From Pezicula radicicola (Eukaryota; Ascomycota; Leotiomycetes; Helotiales; Dermateaceae): a stretch of 64,000 bases of DNA. The first letter of the stretch is position 1. Every line of letters begins with the position of its first letter. The stretch covers positions 27,783 through 91,782 of the forward strand of contig PDUO01000088.1 in assembly GCA_003008705.1 (NCBI GenBank). The letters are read 5' to 3'. Shown one piece after another: positions 35,507 to 46,720 of this stretch. The notes below the pieces were generated by a model, which worked only from the letters and a program-made list of their open reading frames with translations, was not told where the DNA came from and did no database searches. A program made the position numbers and the translations under genes.

Positions 35507-37416
35507 CTATTCCCTTATGATAAACTCCTTTACCGAATGGTGTACAAGTCTAACTTGACGCTTCTTTACGTCACTGAAATTGACGTAAGTAATAAATGGT
35601 TGAATTAGACTCATAACTCTTTGATAATCTACCAGCTTGGCAAGAGTAGCCACAGTAGTAACCCCCTTCTGAGCCGTACCCAACGCGACGGCCTGGGCGA
35701 GTTCTAGTATACTAAGAGGTCTTCGGGTAATGGCGAGAACTTCCAAGGCTATAGTAACAAGCTTCTGATTTTCCGAGTCGTTTGAAGTATATCGTGAAAA
35801 CAAATTGACGTAGAGCTCTGAGAGCTGACCTGTCTTCCCGCCCTCAAGAGGAGATCCTGAAGCAGCTAGACGAAATGGCCAAGATTGATCTGGGTTCTGA
35901 CGCTAAGCAGGACAGAGTTATCGTTAAGAAGACAGTCGAGATGAAATTATTCGATTTATCGAAGGACATTAAAACTCTCGTTACAGAGACACTATCTCGT
36001 TTAGCACAAGCACTATATGGACGAAGATGATAGTTGAACTCATCGAAGTCCGTAGAATCAGGGCGCTTGGCCCGATGCAAGATTTCTTAGAGTAACTTTG
36101 AGCCTCGGGGTCTTTTATGATAAAATTTTCAACGACTTAAGAAGACTATTCTAAGATACTCTATCGTACTCATCCAGGCCATCAATAACAATGAAAAGTA
36201 GGTGATCGAATATTTTCAGGACTTTTTATAAGAACTCTTCTTATTTCTTAATATTTATCACTGGCTCGAAATTTCTAGAACCCCCGGCCTACTTATACTA
36301 TTCAAAGAATGTCCTTTTCAGGTCAGAGAGCTACTCAAGGAGCGATAGAATCAGGGTAGAGGATATATAAATAGCCTAACTAATCTCATCATCCTAGCAA
36401 TAGTGGTAGTATATCTTAGTACCTATTTCGTCGCCTTAGCTCATCTACAAGAAAAGCTATTACAATAGTTTTCCTATAGTATATATCACCAGGGATCACC
36501 AACTACTAGGAATCAGAGGTACGATACCAGCTAATAAACTTGGTATCTATCAGTAAAAATTCCCAAGCTTGATTAGCTCGAAGATTCTATAAATCGGTAT
36601 AGTATTTACTCTACTAGCTCATATTTCCACTACCTAGCCACCTAGCAACTAAGGCTAGATTAGAATATACCTAATAGATTTTAGTATATAATAATATACT
36701 TTCATGAGTATAGCTTTAATATCCTCAATAATCTTCTACGTTGCTTTTTATACAAGTTTTTGGAGATTGTTAGTATATCTTAAAAAGTCTTAGACAATAT
36801 TTAGTAGTCGGTTATTTCCTAAAATCATTTTTATTACTAGTTTTACTCCTTTCCTGGTCAAGATCTTAAATACAACGTTATAGAATTCTAGGAGTTTCTA
36901 ATATACCAATACAAGTACCTATAAAATATCAGAAAGGCTTCGAAAGATTATACTATAAATTACCTTGTATATATCTATCTTGTTTACTTTCTAACCGAGT
37001 GTATCATAATCATCAATATAGGAGATTTACTCAAGTATTTCCCCAATTTACTTCATGAACTCGAGATCTGCAGTTATAAAACTAATAGCAATAAGATTTC
37101 TATGAAATGAGCTCACCGTAGTTACGCTGCTGACTATACCAAAGACCATTGTGGCGGTGGGTTCAATATTCGTCAGTGGACTCGCCAGGTCTAATACTAG
37201 CTTGAATTTCTTCCGCGGTACTTGAAGAGAATGTAAATATCTCATACCCCTTAAGAAGACGGACTCCTGAGTTGCCTCCTTATCAATCTCTTCAAGTTGT
37301 CTGAATAGCTGCGCGACATTCTCGCCGCCCTTGAGAATAGCAACGTCTATGCCTTTCCCAAGACTATCCACTGCCTCACGGTATACTGTGTGTGCTCCAA
37401 ATGTCCGAAGAAACAA
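35507..37416 (-). pseudogene. Second STAND/NACHT protein, heavily mutated
   Basis: The start region near 37416 reads TVYREAVDSLGKGIDVAILK and AQLFRQLEEIDKEA, followed by FKLVLDLASPLTNIEP and MVFGIVSSVTTVSSFHRNLI, an N-terminal helical domain found before NACHT in fungal STAND proteins. A very AT-rich middle with many stops follows. Walker B is clear at about 36198-36165 (LFIVIDGLDEYD). The winged-helix block is 35803-35507, with LVTIALEVLAITRRPLSILE and LVHHSVKEFIIRE. The P-loop is not readable with certainty, and no repeat domain is left after 35507. This is a distinct gene from the NACHT-ankyrin relic, since its N-terminal domain and winged helix differ. Confidence 0.75.
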
Positions 37417-39627
37417 TGACTACGCTAATGCCAACACTAAGAGCCGAATGATTGGTAGAGAAATTCTGTTCAAGATCGCTTCTCTGCTTCGGTTCAAAAA
37501 ATTGACGCCAATGATCGATCGTGCCTGGCTAGCCGCCGAGAAGAGTACCCTGCACGAGGAAATGTTTTTAATTGGGTAGCGCTCTGCAACCCTAACCCCA
37601 ACCCAACTCCAACCTTCCTCCCGAGGCAGGGCCGAGATAGATCGGGAAGGGCGTTCTCAGAGTGGAACGAGCTTAGTCCCAATCATCCTTTTCAGTTTGC
37701 CTAGCAACATCCGCAATAATATTTTACAGAAGAGTGCTCGTTGTGGTACATCTACTCTTTCTTTTCCAAGACACAGGTTCTCAAGTGGTAGAGACTTTTT
37801 GCGCCAGACAGACTATTTCGATGGCTTGTATTGCTGTATACCAACCGACAGGTATATGATAAGGCTACCGTAGTACTCTATGGTTTGAATCATTTTGTTT
37901 CGTAGATACGACGCAGCACCAAGGTGGCCTCTTACAATCCTTTCTCAACAGCTAAAAGCCATCTCTTCACTGAATAAAATCATCGTCAGATCCTACGATG
38001 GAACTCCAACTCCTTCGGTGATGGAGTTGATACCAAGGCCTTGGGTGGGTAATCTTGTCTAGGCGATAAAGAATAATGGAAGTAATATAGAGGAGGAACT
38101 AGACTCCGGTAAAGGGATCGTATATCATGACCTGATTATACACGGTGTCGGAGGTTATATAGCTCAAGGCCGGCTCTGGTCATAGTAGTAGGTAGGATTA
38201 TACTAGGGAGTAATCATAGGCGGTGATGAGTATAGGGAGAAGGTGGCTATAATAAAGTAAGTAGTCTTGTAAGTCGGTAGTAGCTCCTTAGGATTTTCCT
38301 ACCTTAGTACTACCTCAATCGAGTCTACAAAGATCTCAGATATAGTAATATTACCCACGTACTTACGAATAAACACGGTATACATAGTTCTAGGAATTTT
38401 GTTTTGGTTTAGCGACGTATAGATTTAATAGTTATTTTATTAATAGCTCGTAAATCTTATCCCTTCATCTTACTATACAATTATTAGTTTAAGTACTTAG
38501 TTCGTCGAACCTAAGAAATTACCCCTCGCGATTCTAGTATAAACAGAACCTCTTAAGACCTTTGATCTTCCCCATTTATTATTAAAACGCCTGTTAGTGA
38601 TTGAATTTCCTGGCCGTAGATATTCGGCCAATACTTTCGCGATGTACCGAAGGATAGTAAAAGTATCTTAAATTCCACTAACCGCCGTTACCGCGCGGCT
38701 GGCCTCCCTGGTAGTTGAACACATATTTTTTCTTCTTCGTCCCAAGGTCGGTTAGTAAGCTCGCCGCTTCTACTCAAGCGCTATCAGCTTACCTGAGTAG
38801 TCTGAGCAGTCCGAGTAGTCTGAGCAACCTGAATAGTACCCACTACTCACTCACGCATTTGATCGCCAACCAGGCTAGATATAGACTAGGGCCTTTTCTG
38901 TTCATTTTTGTCAAGTTTTGGCAATGATCTCTAGGAAGCCTAAAGAGGCTCCTAAGGATCCCAAACTTGACCCTCTGCTTAGGGTTAGCAATGTAGTATG
39001 TTGAAAAGAAGAAAGCAGAGCACCGATTTAATGGGAAAGGAAACTACGACTCGTCTAAAGCTCCAACTTGGGGTCTTTTGGAAGGGCGAGAGACTATTGG
39101 GTAAAACATAGGCCTGCTTTCTCTCTGGTTTTTTGGCGGAATACGGTAGGTTTGGCTTTAAATTATTGATTGATATTGTAGTAGATAGACTTGACTTTTT
39201 CATGATTTTGTAAGGGTTATATAATTCTTCGATTATCTTTTCGTTAAACGAAATAAACTAAAAGAATCGATCGATTCTTAAGATACAAGGAAATCACTTG
39301 AAACAGGTGCGCTATTATAGTAATAAGCTATGTATAATTATAGCCTTAAGTTCTAGCTTAGTATTGTAAAAATGCGTACTATAAAAATTAATAAGGTGTC
39401 GTATAGAATCACCCTAGCAGAGAGCGGCCTAAGGCAGCTCCTTTGGTGCCTGGCGTACAAGCTCTACCATGTAAATATATATAGCTTCAGCTGCTCCCTC
39501 CGAGCTTCCTTTAGATAGACGAACGCTATACCCCTTAATCTAGTCCCCTGATTTTCCGCGCTCCGGTTTATACGAAGAACTCTCCAACTCTACGAGATAT
39601 ATGTATCCATCATCCTAAGACGAAGTC
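37417..39627. other. No recognisable gene
   Basis: About 2.2 kb with AT-rich patches and no domain I recognise. A degenerate short tandem pattern (GAGTAGTCTGAGCAGTC-like units) lies at about 38790-38850. The last few hundred bases before 39628 should hold the promoter of the phosphotransferase. Confidence 0.5.
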
Positions 39628-40488
39628 ATGAGTGAAAGGGATTCCATTATTCTCCCGGTCTTATCGCCCAAAAACACCCAATCAAAGCCTAGCCTTAGTG
39701 TCAACGACACTCCCCTTCGACGGGTTTTCGTGCTCTCGACGCTTCGACTTTTGAATCGTATTCTGCGCCGCCACGGCCCCGTTCTCATACTTTCGAAGAA
39801 CCTCTGCATCAAAGTTGGGACTTTGAAACAACCTGCCGAAGCAGCAACGATGCAATTTGTCGCCAAGCACACCTCGATTCCCGTTCCCAAAGTGCACTGC
39901 GCCTTTGAACGGAAAGGATACAAGTATATATTGATGGAGAGGGTGCAAGGACATATCTTGAGAGACAACTGGCCAGAACGAAGGGCAGAATCCAAGGAGA
40001 AGATACTGGCACAGATTAAGAACATGGTCGACCAGATGCGGCGCATTCCCCCTCCTTCAGGCCAAGGCATATCGAACGTCGCAGGCGGACCATTGTTTGA
40101 TGGTCGACTCTCTGGGGGGTCGTATCACGGGCCATTTGATACTGTACAAGACTTCCACAGACATCTGCGCGAAGGCTACGAAGGCGGAAATGAAGATGTG
40201 CCCGACGCGAACAGGCTTGTGGAATGGCATAACCAATCTTGCGCCAAGCCAATATTCACACATGGGGATTTGAGCACAATGAACATTATTGTTCGAGGAG
40301 ACGAGGTCGTCGGGATTATTGATTGGGAAACAGCGGGATGGTGGCCAGAATACTGGGAATATACTAGTGCATGGCATGTCAATCCGTACAATGAGTTTTG
40401 GAGAGAGGAGGTTGATAAGTTTCTGGAGCCAAAGGTAGAGGAACTAGACATGGAGAGGGTAAGGAGAAAGTTCTTTGGGGATTTTTGA
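39628..40488 (+). CDS. APH-family (aminoglycoside phosphotransferase-like) protein, intact
   Basis: A single 286-codon frame from ATG 39628 to TGA 40486-40488 with no intron. The kinase-like fold is complete: hinge region YKYILMERVQGHIL (about residues 91-104), the catalytic loop THGDLSTMNIIV (His212, Asp214, Asn219) and the metal-binding IDWETAGWWPEYWEY (Asp232). The N-lobe contains the lysine-bearing strand LCIKVG. This is the usual form of the large fungal APH family, of which most members have no known substrate; a role in drug resistance should not be assumed. Base composition and integrity resemble the core genes that follow. It is convergent with GCP2. Confidence 0.85.
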   Translation: MSERDSIILPVLSPKNTQSKPSLSVNDTPLRRVFVLSTLRLLNRILRRHGPVLILSKNLCIKVGTLKQPAEAATMQFVAKHTSIPVPKVHCAFERKGYKYILMERVQGHILRDNWPERRAESKEKILAQIKNMVDQMRRIPPPSGQGISNVAGGPLFDGRLSGGSYHGPFDTVQDFHRHLREGYEGGNEDVPDANRLVEWHNQSCAKPIFTHGDLSTMNIIVRGDEVVGIIDWETAGWWPEYWEYTSAWHVNPYNEFWREEVDKFLEPKVEELDMERVRRKFFGDF

Positions 40489-41472
40489 ACTTTGATTTCT
40501 GTGACTCGGTTACAGCGATGCACCTTTTCCCCCCCGAAATCTGTTTTCTTGGGAGGGATTTAGCAAAGAAGGGACTTGGTCCACACCTGCTACCTGAGCA
40601 TTCATGATACCTGCCTCTACAAAAGACAGAGATAACCATCGATTGCTCCTTCCTTATAGTTCTGTTACCCAGTACTTCAGTCATCTTTTACATCCCTCTT
40701 TCACCAACCAACGGTCATACATCTACATCACCACGCAATATCTTAACAGTCATACTTTACGATCAACTTCGAGCTACCCAACAACTTATCCGTACGAATC
40801 GTCTACCCTACTTCTCTTGTCAACGCCAATAGCCGTATAATCGCCAAGGAGTCAGATCCTCACACTACAGCCTATCTGGAGGTTACCCACATCACTTCAG
40901 ATCTCTTCCACTGGAATCCACTGTAGCGTTTATCTGAAGCCAATATGTATTACTACAATTTGTATATGACTGCCTGTGGACACCGCTACAGGAGCACCCA
41001 AAAGTTCTACTGCCAGTCTCTCCGACTTCCTGTGGTTTTCAGACCAGAGTACCCCGATGATCATATTAGATGCTACAAAAGATGACCTAGGAGGGGCAGT
41101 CGAGTCAAATCCACGGGAAGCATGTGAGTACGGCAGGGGGTGATCTCTTCTAAGCGAATTTAGATATAAAATAGGTTCGGAGGAGCCAAAATAGGATCTG
41201 TGCTTGGAGATAAGACGAGGAAAGTGTAATCGAGCATCAAGGGAGCCAGACTGAGCCCCTTTGATATCTACTGCCCCTTGCTTTTTTCCCATTAAGTCAT
41301 ATATCACGAGAATCGACTCGTTATTAGATTAATTCAAACCCTAGAAATTAAGATCATCATTCATCGGTTTATCACAGATAGACAACATACACATCTCAAC
41401 GCCATTTACTCTTCGTTAAAATCCCGTGGGTATCATATCACAACTTTCCAACATCACAAAATACTTTGTAAG
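40489..41472. other. Convergent intergenic region
   Basis: About 1 kb between the 3' end of the phosphotransferase (plus) and that of GCP2 (minus). It should hold both 3' UTRs and terminators. The open frames here (for example 40930-41307 minus) have no recognisable content. Confidence 0.5.
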
Positions 41473-44325
41473 TTACACTCCAGCCTGTTCATCGGTTCTT
41501 AAACCACTGAATTCCGTTCCTTGGTTTACCGTACTCAGCCTTGCACACAGTCCCAGTAACACCACAGTTTCTGTCGCAGCATAATGGTTCAGAGCGTCCA
41601 GTAGAATCTGCAGATGTCTACCAAAGTTAAACTCACACTTCCTAATAACATCTTGCATCATTTCAAGCTGTGCCTCATCTGTTCCGCCCACTGAATCTGA
41701 TGACGATGGATCTCCATGTCGGTTTTTTTCGCTCTGAAAACGCGCCCATTGTTGCTTATTCATGCTTGCTGGCCTTTCTGTACCAGTCAGGTGGGGATCG
41801 TTCTTTTCGAGTCCTCGTGAAAGCCATGTAGTGAGAGTTGTGAAGAGGGTGCATGTATGCATCAGCTTAGAGTGTATCTGTTCAAAGTGTTAGTTTATAA
41901 GCCCTTTCCAATGACAGCTCGAGATCTAGATATATACCTTTAGGAGTTTGCTATTGGTAAGCATGCACTCTTTTAGGCAAGTGTCAAGAAAGTCGACGTG
42001 GTATTTCATAAGCTCGTCAACTGTGCTAACAGCTGGCTTTGAATCATCTTTGCTGTCTTCCTTTCCATTGAGTTTCTCCATAAGAGCTTGCCAATTTGGC
42101 TCAATAACCTCCGATGTAGAGAAATATAAGAGCTGCTGAACAAAGAGAAGCATGCGGGCGCGTAATATGAAGACACGTCGTTTCCAGATCTCGAGTTCTC
42201 TGTTCGAACTCTTATGAGACCAGGTGGCTGCTCTATTCTGGGTTTGCCAACTCGCTACCAGCTGCTGTTCCAGATAACGCAGCGATAGAAGGTAGCGAAA
42301 TAGCGCCTGGTATCTCCAAATGGTCTTTCTGCTAATTACTAACGACACTGGAAATGGCACCGAGTAATCAAGTTGTAAGGATGTAAATCCGACAGCTGCT
42401 TTTTCAGTTTCGGTTGGTTGAGAAGCTGGTTGAAGTGTTTCGCCCTGCTCCATCCCAGAGATATTAACTACTCGAGTTAAAGAATTTATTAGACTAATTT
42501 GGTTCATCTCAACCTTAATATCTTCTTTGAAAGGATCTTGAGTAGCGACACTTCCTGGTTGGCGAAGAACAAGATCTAGCAACGACTGGAGTTTGCTAGT
42601 ATTGACTTTGTCCACCGGCTTTCGAAGTTCGGATGCTCCAAGCTCAAGGAAGTAAGAAAAGAAATCGGATCTATCAAGGAAGAAGTAATGTTTCAGTGAG
42701 CGTAATCTCACAGGTAGAGTATAAGTCGTGAGTAGCAGCTTCAATAAAGATTCGTTGGCATAAGCGTATGCGCTGTTGACGTTATCTAGAAATCGACTGT
42801 CGTCGAAAGACCAAGGCACATCTTTAATAGCCCTCACATCGACCCTGCCACACTCACGGACTACATTCAGATATTTCCCTGCTAGCAAAACTTTGTCTTT
42901 CACACCTTCTAGTTGTGGCGGGACATCATAACCCCGGATTGTGTACCGCCTGTCCCAGTACTCATCTGTGTAATCTTCTTCAAGCCTCTCCCGCCTAATG
43001 CTCTTCTGCTCCCGGACCAGAAACTCTGTATGGGGATCTTTGATACTCCCGTAGTGAAGCCACTCATTCAACATCATCATATATGGCCGGCTTGCATCCC
43101 GTAACAATGAAGTGAGGAGTGACCTAGCAGCAGGATCTCCAGACATTCTCTCTAGTCGTTTCGTAATCAGGCCCAAAACACCTCCACCTTTGCAAATCTT
43201 CTTGCCGGGTATGTTGGGTATGTTTCGTATGTTTCCTGGTCCAAGATCACCGCCTTCCCGTAAAGTCTCCAGAATATTCTCGATATCGTCCAAATCTCCG
43301 TCCTCTTCTAATAAAGAGTTTCGTTTCAATATCTCATGAGCTAAAGAGTATATCTGGAACATCATATGGCTTGTTGGAAGAGTGTGAAGGTTTAGGACAT
43401 GTAAAGTGAACGATGAGTTCGTAAGGAATTGTGTCTCTAGCTGCGTAATCAAGATGAGATAGTCCTGTAACAGCTTCCTGATGGCGGCGCAGAGGGCGTG
43501 GTTTACGGCTCCAAATTCCTCCCTACTTTGGACCTTAACGAATGCCTCTATGGCTCCATAATAGGTAGCCATTTTCAATATTGTAGTTGTGAGATGCTGC
43601 AGACTAGGGTCTAATCCAGGTAGAATTTTGAAGCCGGGCCCGGCTAGGCGGTCTTTCTCCACAGACGGGTTATAGTATTTCGCAAACCGAATGTACTGCC
43701 CTTCATAGCCCATAAAAACCAAAAGAAGATCTTCCAATATGGCTGCCTCCTGAACCTCTAGGGACAATTCCTGCAGAGGCCTGGGCTGCAATGACTGGGG
43801 AGCTTGAGACGCCAAGAGTGGTATAGATATTCGGGATGCTAGAGGGGCGGTCGTATGAGGTACTAAAGACGCTTCCGGATTCCATGGTACTGAACAGACA
43901 TTATTAAGCGTACAGACGGAAGGTATTATTGATTATTAAATGTGCTTACGCTGGGGAGCTTCTGGTTTGATTGCTTTTGGACGAGGGTCTCCAGAATATG
44001 CTCTACTGGCTTCACTCGGTTTTGGCCGCTCTGACTGTTGAACTGATGGTCTAGGCGGTCGTTCAGGACTTCTGGTTCTTGAAGTTAAAGTTTCCCTCGT
44101 CGTAACCTGAACCCTCTCTGTTCTTCGCTTCTCTATATCTCGCTGCGAGCTTGAAGTAGTCCTTCGATAATTCGTCTCGGCTGCAGAGGGTTGTGGGGAT
44201 TGTTGTCGTCTTGAATCTCTTTCACTTCTCCTCCTATCTTGCTGCGCAGAGGGTGTACTACTATTATCATTTGCAATCTGCCGCTCAGTATGTAATGAAG
44301 GTCTGATATTGGACGAAGAAGACAT
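41473..44325 (-). CDS. Gamma-tubulin complex component 2 (GCP2/Spc97), three exons
   Basis: Exons 44325-43950, 43889-41938 and 41877-41473 (minus strand), with 60-nt introns at 43890-43949 and 41878-41937, both with good donors (GTAAGC, GTATAT) and CAG acceptors. The product is about 910 residues. Residues 1-125 are a Ser/Arg/Gln-rich disordered region. The conserved GCP body starts with ILEDLLLVFMGYEGQYIRF (about residues 176-194) and contains ATYYGAIEAF, RPYMMMLNEWLHYGSIKDPH and LLLTTYTLPVRLRSLKHYFF; the GRIP2 end is in exon 3. GCP2 pairs with GCP3 in the gamma-tubulin small complex and nucleates microtubules at spindle pole bodies. It is single-copy and essential in fungi by family knowledge. 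The gene is undamaged, which marks this part of the window as core genome. Confidence 0.93.
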
Positions 44326-44592
44326 TACTGTGGTGGTATGTTCGAGCTGAGTTGAGTTGAATGACGCGTTTGCTCCTTCTACGACTTGCGCGTAGCGTGT
44401 TGAGGGGCTAGAGACTATTTAGGCTTAGCTTGAACATGTACCTACGAAGGTACTAGTAACTATTCTGCCTGACATAACTCCCTGTATAGTGATGAGTAAA
44501 AACTTACCCCCGGCACCTTCGTAGTAGGTTCACTCTCAAAATTAATGAGATACATATTAGGAGTTAACATAGAACTCTGTGTTTAAATTAAT

Positions 44593-46053
44593 TTATTTAG
44601 GAAAATCGACGTCGTCTTCAGAATCCTCTCGAATCTCAACACCAAGCCGGCCAAAGATGACCGCCGGGTCGTTAGTACCCTTAAATACTGAGCCCGTAAA
44701 AGGTTGGAACCCGGGAGGACGTTGCTGCTCAAGATATTGACGCTTGATCTCCTCAAAGTCACTCTGTGCTTCTGTATCACCATTAACTGGAGTTGAAGCA
44801 GCAATAGCAGAACCAGAAGGAGTCTCTACGGGAGCAGATATCTCAGTTGCTGTAAAGCTGTTGCGCGCACGCTTTGCAGGACACAAGTCTTCATCTGCCT
44901 CAGCTGGCACACCTGACGGCCGTTGCCGCTTTTTGGGACTTCGACTTCTTGAAGCAGAGGCTCGAGCTCGTAGCTGATCAGTGTCACAGATATCCTGTAT
45001 TAGTCGCTGGCGCCCTTGTTCAGTTTGCTTTACCGTAATAATTGCTTTATTTGTTGTAGGATTACTGAGAAATCCAGATATTGCAGGGAATATCGACCAG
45101 GCAAACCTCGCATAGAGAAACTCAGCTCGACACGACGGAATGGGTTGTGTTCGACAATTGTGGTACAATTCACCAATATCTTCCGTCGGTTGTAGCATGT
45201 GTGTAACGAAACCATCCGCACCCGCGCTCTTTGGATATATCACGAATTTCCGATCGTCAAAGGCTGCATGAAGGTCGGCGCGAAGGAGGAAAAGATTGGA
45301 CTGGTCATTGAGGAGATTTTGAGGGTCCAATGAGGAGTCCATATTGTATTGAGCCATCGAATTCGCCGTGAACCATTCCTGTTCGTGGCCTGGGCAGATA
45401 TGAGCGACTTGAACGCCAGTAGAGTGATTCGTGATTCGACAAGTGCCATCCCGAGCTCGAGTCCATGAGGAATATGTAGATTGTGAGCCTGTATGAAGAG
45501 GACGAGGTTGAGAGAGGATTGTACGCGCCCATGTCGGGGGGAGATATTCAGGAAATTCGAAGTCTTGAAAGCTAGTCACTACGGGCCAGCGATAGGGAGT
45601 TGGCGGTGTGGTTGCGGGTTCTGCGGTGTATTCCATTGTCAGCAAAATAACAAGGCCCAAAGTGAGTGATTTGAAATCGACATCAAACGTACCACCACCA
45701 CCACCGTTATTTACAGCAGGCCCTGGAACATGAAACCAGTAGCTCCCCGCGGGCAAAACATCATCCCAATCTGCCTCGATGCGAGGGCCGTTCGGGGTTG
45801 CTGTCAACCATCCATCATAGCGATTGTCGGCGATGATGGCGCATGCATCCCAGGCAAGGCCAAAATGAATTCCACCACGACTTGGGATCTGCGCATCGCT
45901 ATCGTCCGTGTCGTAGGCATGCAGAATGAATAGTAGACCGTCGCGTTTCTCGTAGGCGGGGTGGTAAAACTTGGCGTGGGCGGTTGTGCTGGTGATGTGA
46001 GGAGGAGATGCGCGATTTAGCCTGGGTGGTTCTTTCAAGATGATCTTGGACAT
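44593..46053 (-). CDS. HNH nuclease-domain protein, one probable intron
   Basis: The ATG at 46053 opens a frame to TAA 44593-44595. A 72-nt segment (45621-45692, minus strand) has donor GTACGT, a CTGAC branch-like site and acceptor CGCAG, and encodes an unlikely hydrophobic insert after a Gly run; since 72 is divisible by 3, both spliced (463 residues) and unspliced (487) forms are open. The middle of the protein has the fungal HNH pattern: CRITNHSTGVQVAHICPGHE, then LLNDQSNLFLLRADLHAAFD and DRKFVIYP. The C-terminal third is charged and disordered, with RSRSPKKRQRP, a likely nuclear signal. Such proteins are frequent in ascomycetes and their biological target is unknown. It lies upstream of GCP2 on the same strand, 267 bp away. 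Confidence 0.8.
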   Translation of the reverse strand: MSKIILKEPPRLNRASPPHITSTTAHAKFYHPAYEKRDGLLFILHAYDTDDSDAQIPSRGGIHFGLAWDACAIIADNRYDGWLTATPNGPRIEADWDDVLPAGSYWFHVPGPAVNNGGGGGTFDVDFKSLTLGLVILLTMEYTAEPATTPPTPYRWPVVTSFQDFEFPEYLPPTWARTILSQPRPLHTGSQSTYSSWTRARDGTCRITNHSTGVQVAHICPGHEQEWFTANSMAQYNMDSSLDPQNLLNDQSNLFLLRADLHAAFDDRKFVIYPKSAGADGFVTHMLQPTEDIGELYHNCRTQPIPSCRAEFLYARFAWSIFPAISGFLSNPTTNKAIITVKQTEQGRQRLIQDICDTDQLRARASASRSRSPKKRQRPSGVPAEADEDLCPAKRARNSFTATEISAPVETPSGSAIAASTPVNGDTEAQSDFEEIKRQYLEQQRPPGFQPFTGSVFKGTNDPAVIFGRLGVEIREDSEDDVDFPK

Positions 46054-46263
46054 CACCTTGGAGGATCACACAAGCCTAGATATACTACAGCGGAGGCGAG
46101 TGCGGATAGTGATAGTGAGTGATGGAGGTGAGGATGCTGATGCTGATGTTGATGTTGATGTTGTTTATATTCAGTTGTTGACATGTCGATCGGTCGCGGC
46201 GTAAACTTCTACCGTAAGGCTGAAAGGCTGAGATTTATATTGCCAAAGGCGGTCTGCAGAACA

Positions 46264-46394
46264 TACGGAGGTACAGGGTGTCTCACCGCTTTATTTTTTG
46301 CCACGCAAAACTCGGCTTTAGCGCGTGTTACAGGGCCCATTAGCATACTCCCTGTAAAAGCGGTGAGACAGAACTTATTGCCTGTACCTCCGTA
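46264..46394. repeat. Short inverted-repeat element (MITE/foldback-like)
   Basis: The ends are exact inverted 14-mers: TACGGAGGTACAGG at 46264-46277 and its complement at 46381-46394. Inside them a second 14-bp block (TGTCTCACCGCTTT, 46279-46292) is matched by its complement at 46357-46370. The right arm has about 10 extra bases between the two blocks. The total length of 131 bp and nested palindromic ends fit a small non-autonomous DNA element or its excision remnant. No coding capacity. Confidence 0.6.
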
Positions 46395-46720
46395 ACGTCC
46401 ATGAAGCCTTCGAAATTGGCTAAAATATTGGAATTTTATTCTAAATTTTATTCTAAATCTGTTGGTACAGTACTGTAGAATTCAAAATCAGCTCACCTTT
46501 TTCTGTACACGAGTATCATAATGACTCGTCATCCTTTATACCCCCCTTGCTCCAGAAATATAACGCGTGGATGTGGGCTGCTGCCTGAAAATCAGACAGC
46601 AACAGACTCAGTCATTACTATAACTACTTTACTATCTGCACCTCTACTACCTCCTCCCTCTGCAAAATCCACAACTCCACAACACAAGCATTTCCACTCC
46701 ATGCCCTCCTCCTTCTTAAA

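Noticed and set aside
37585..37610. CCCTAACCCCAACCC as an internal telomere repeat
   Set aside because: Only about one true CCCTAA unit is present; no tandem array.
39628..40488. Naming the APH-family gene an antibiotic-resistance determinant
   Set aside because: Fungal APH-like proteins are numerous and mostly unrelated in function to aminoglycoside resistance.
41926..43815. A 629-codon open frame taken as the whole GCP2 gene
   Set aside because: Its first codon is TTG and both ends run into introns; the spliced model 44325-41473 restores the N- and C-terminal parts.
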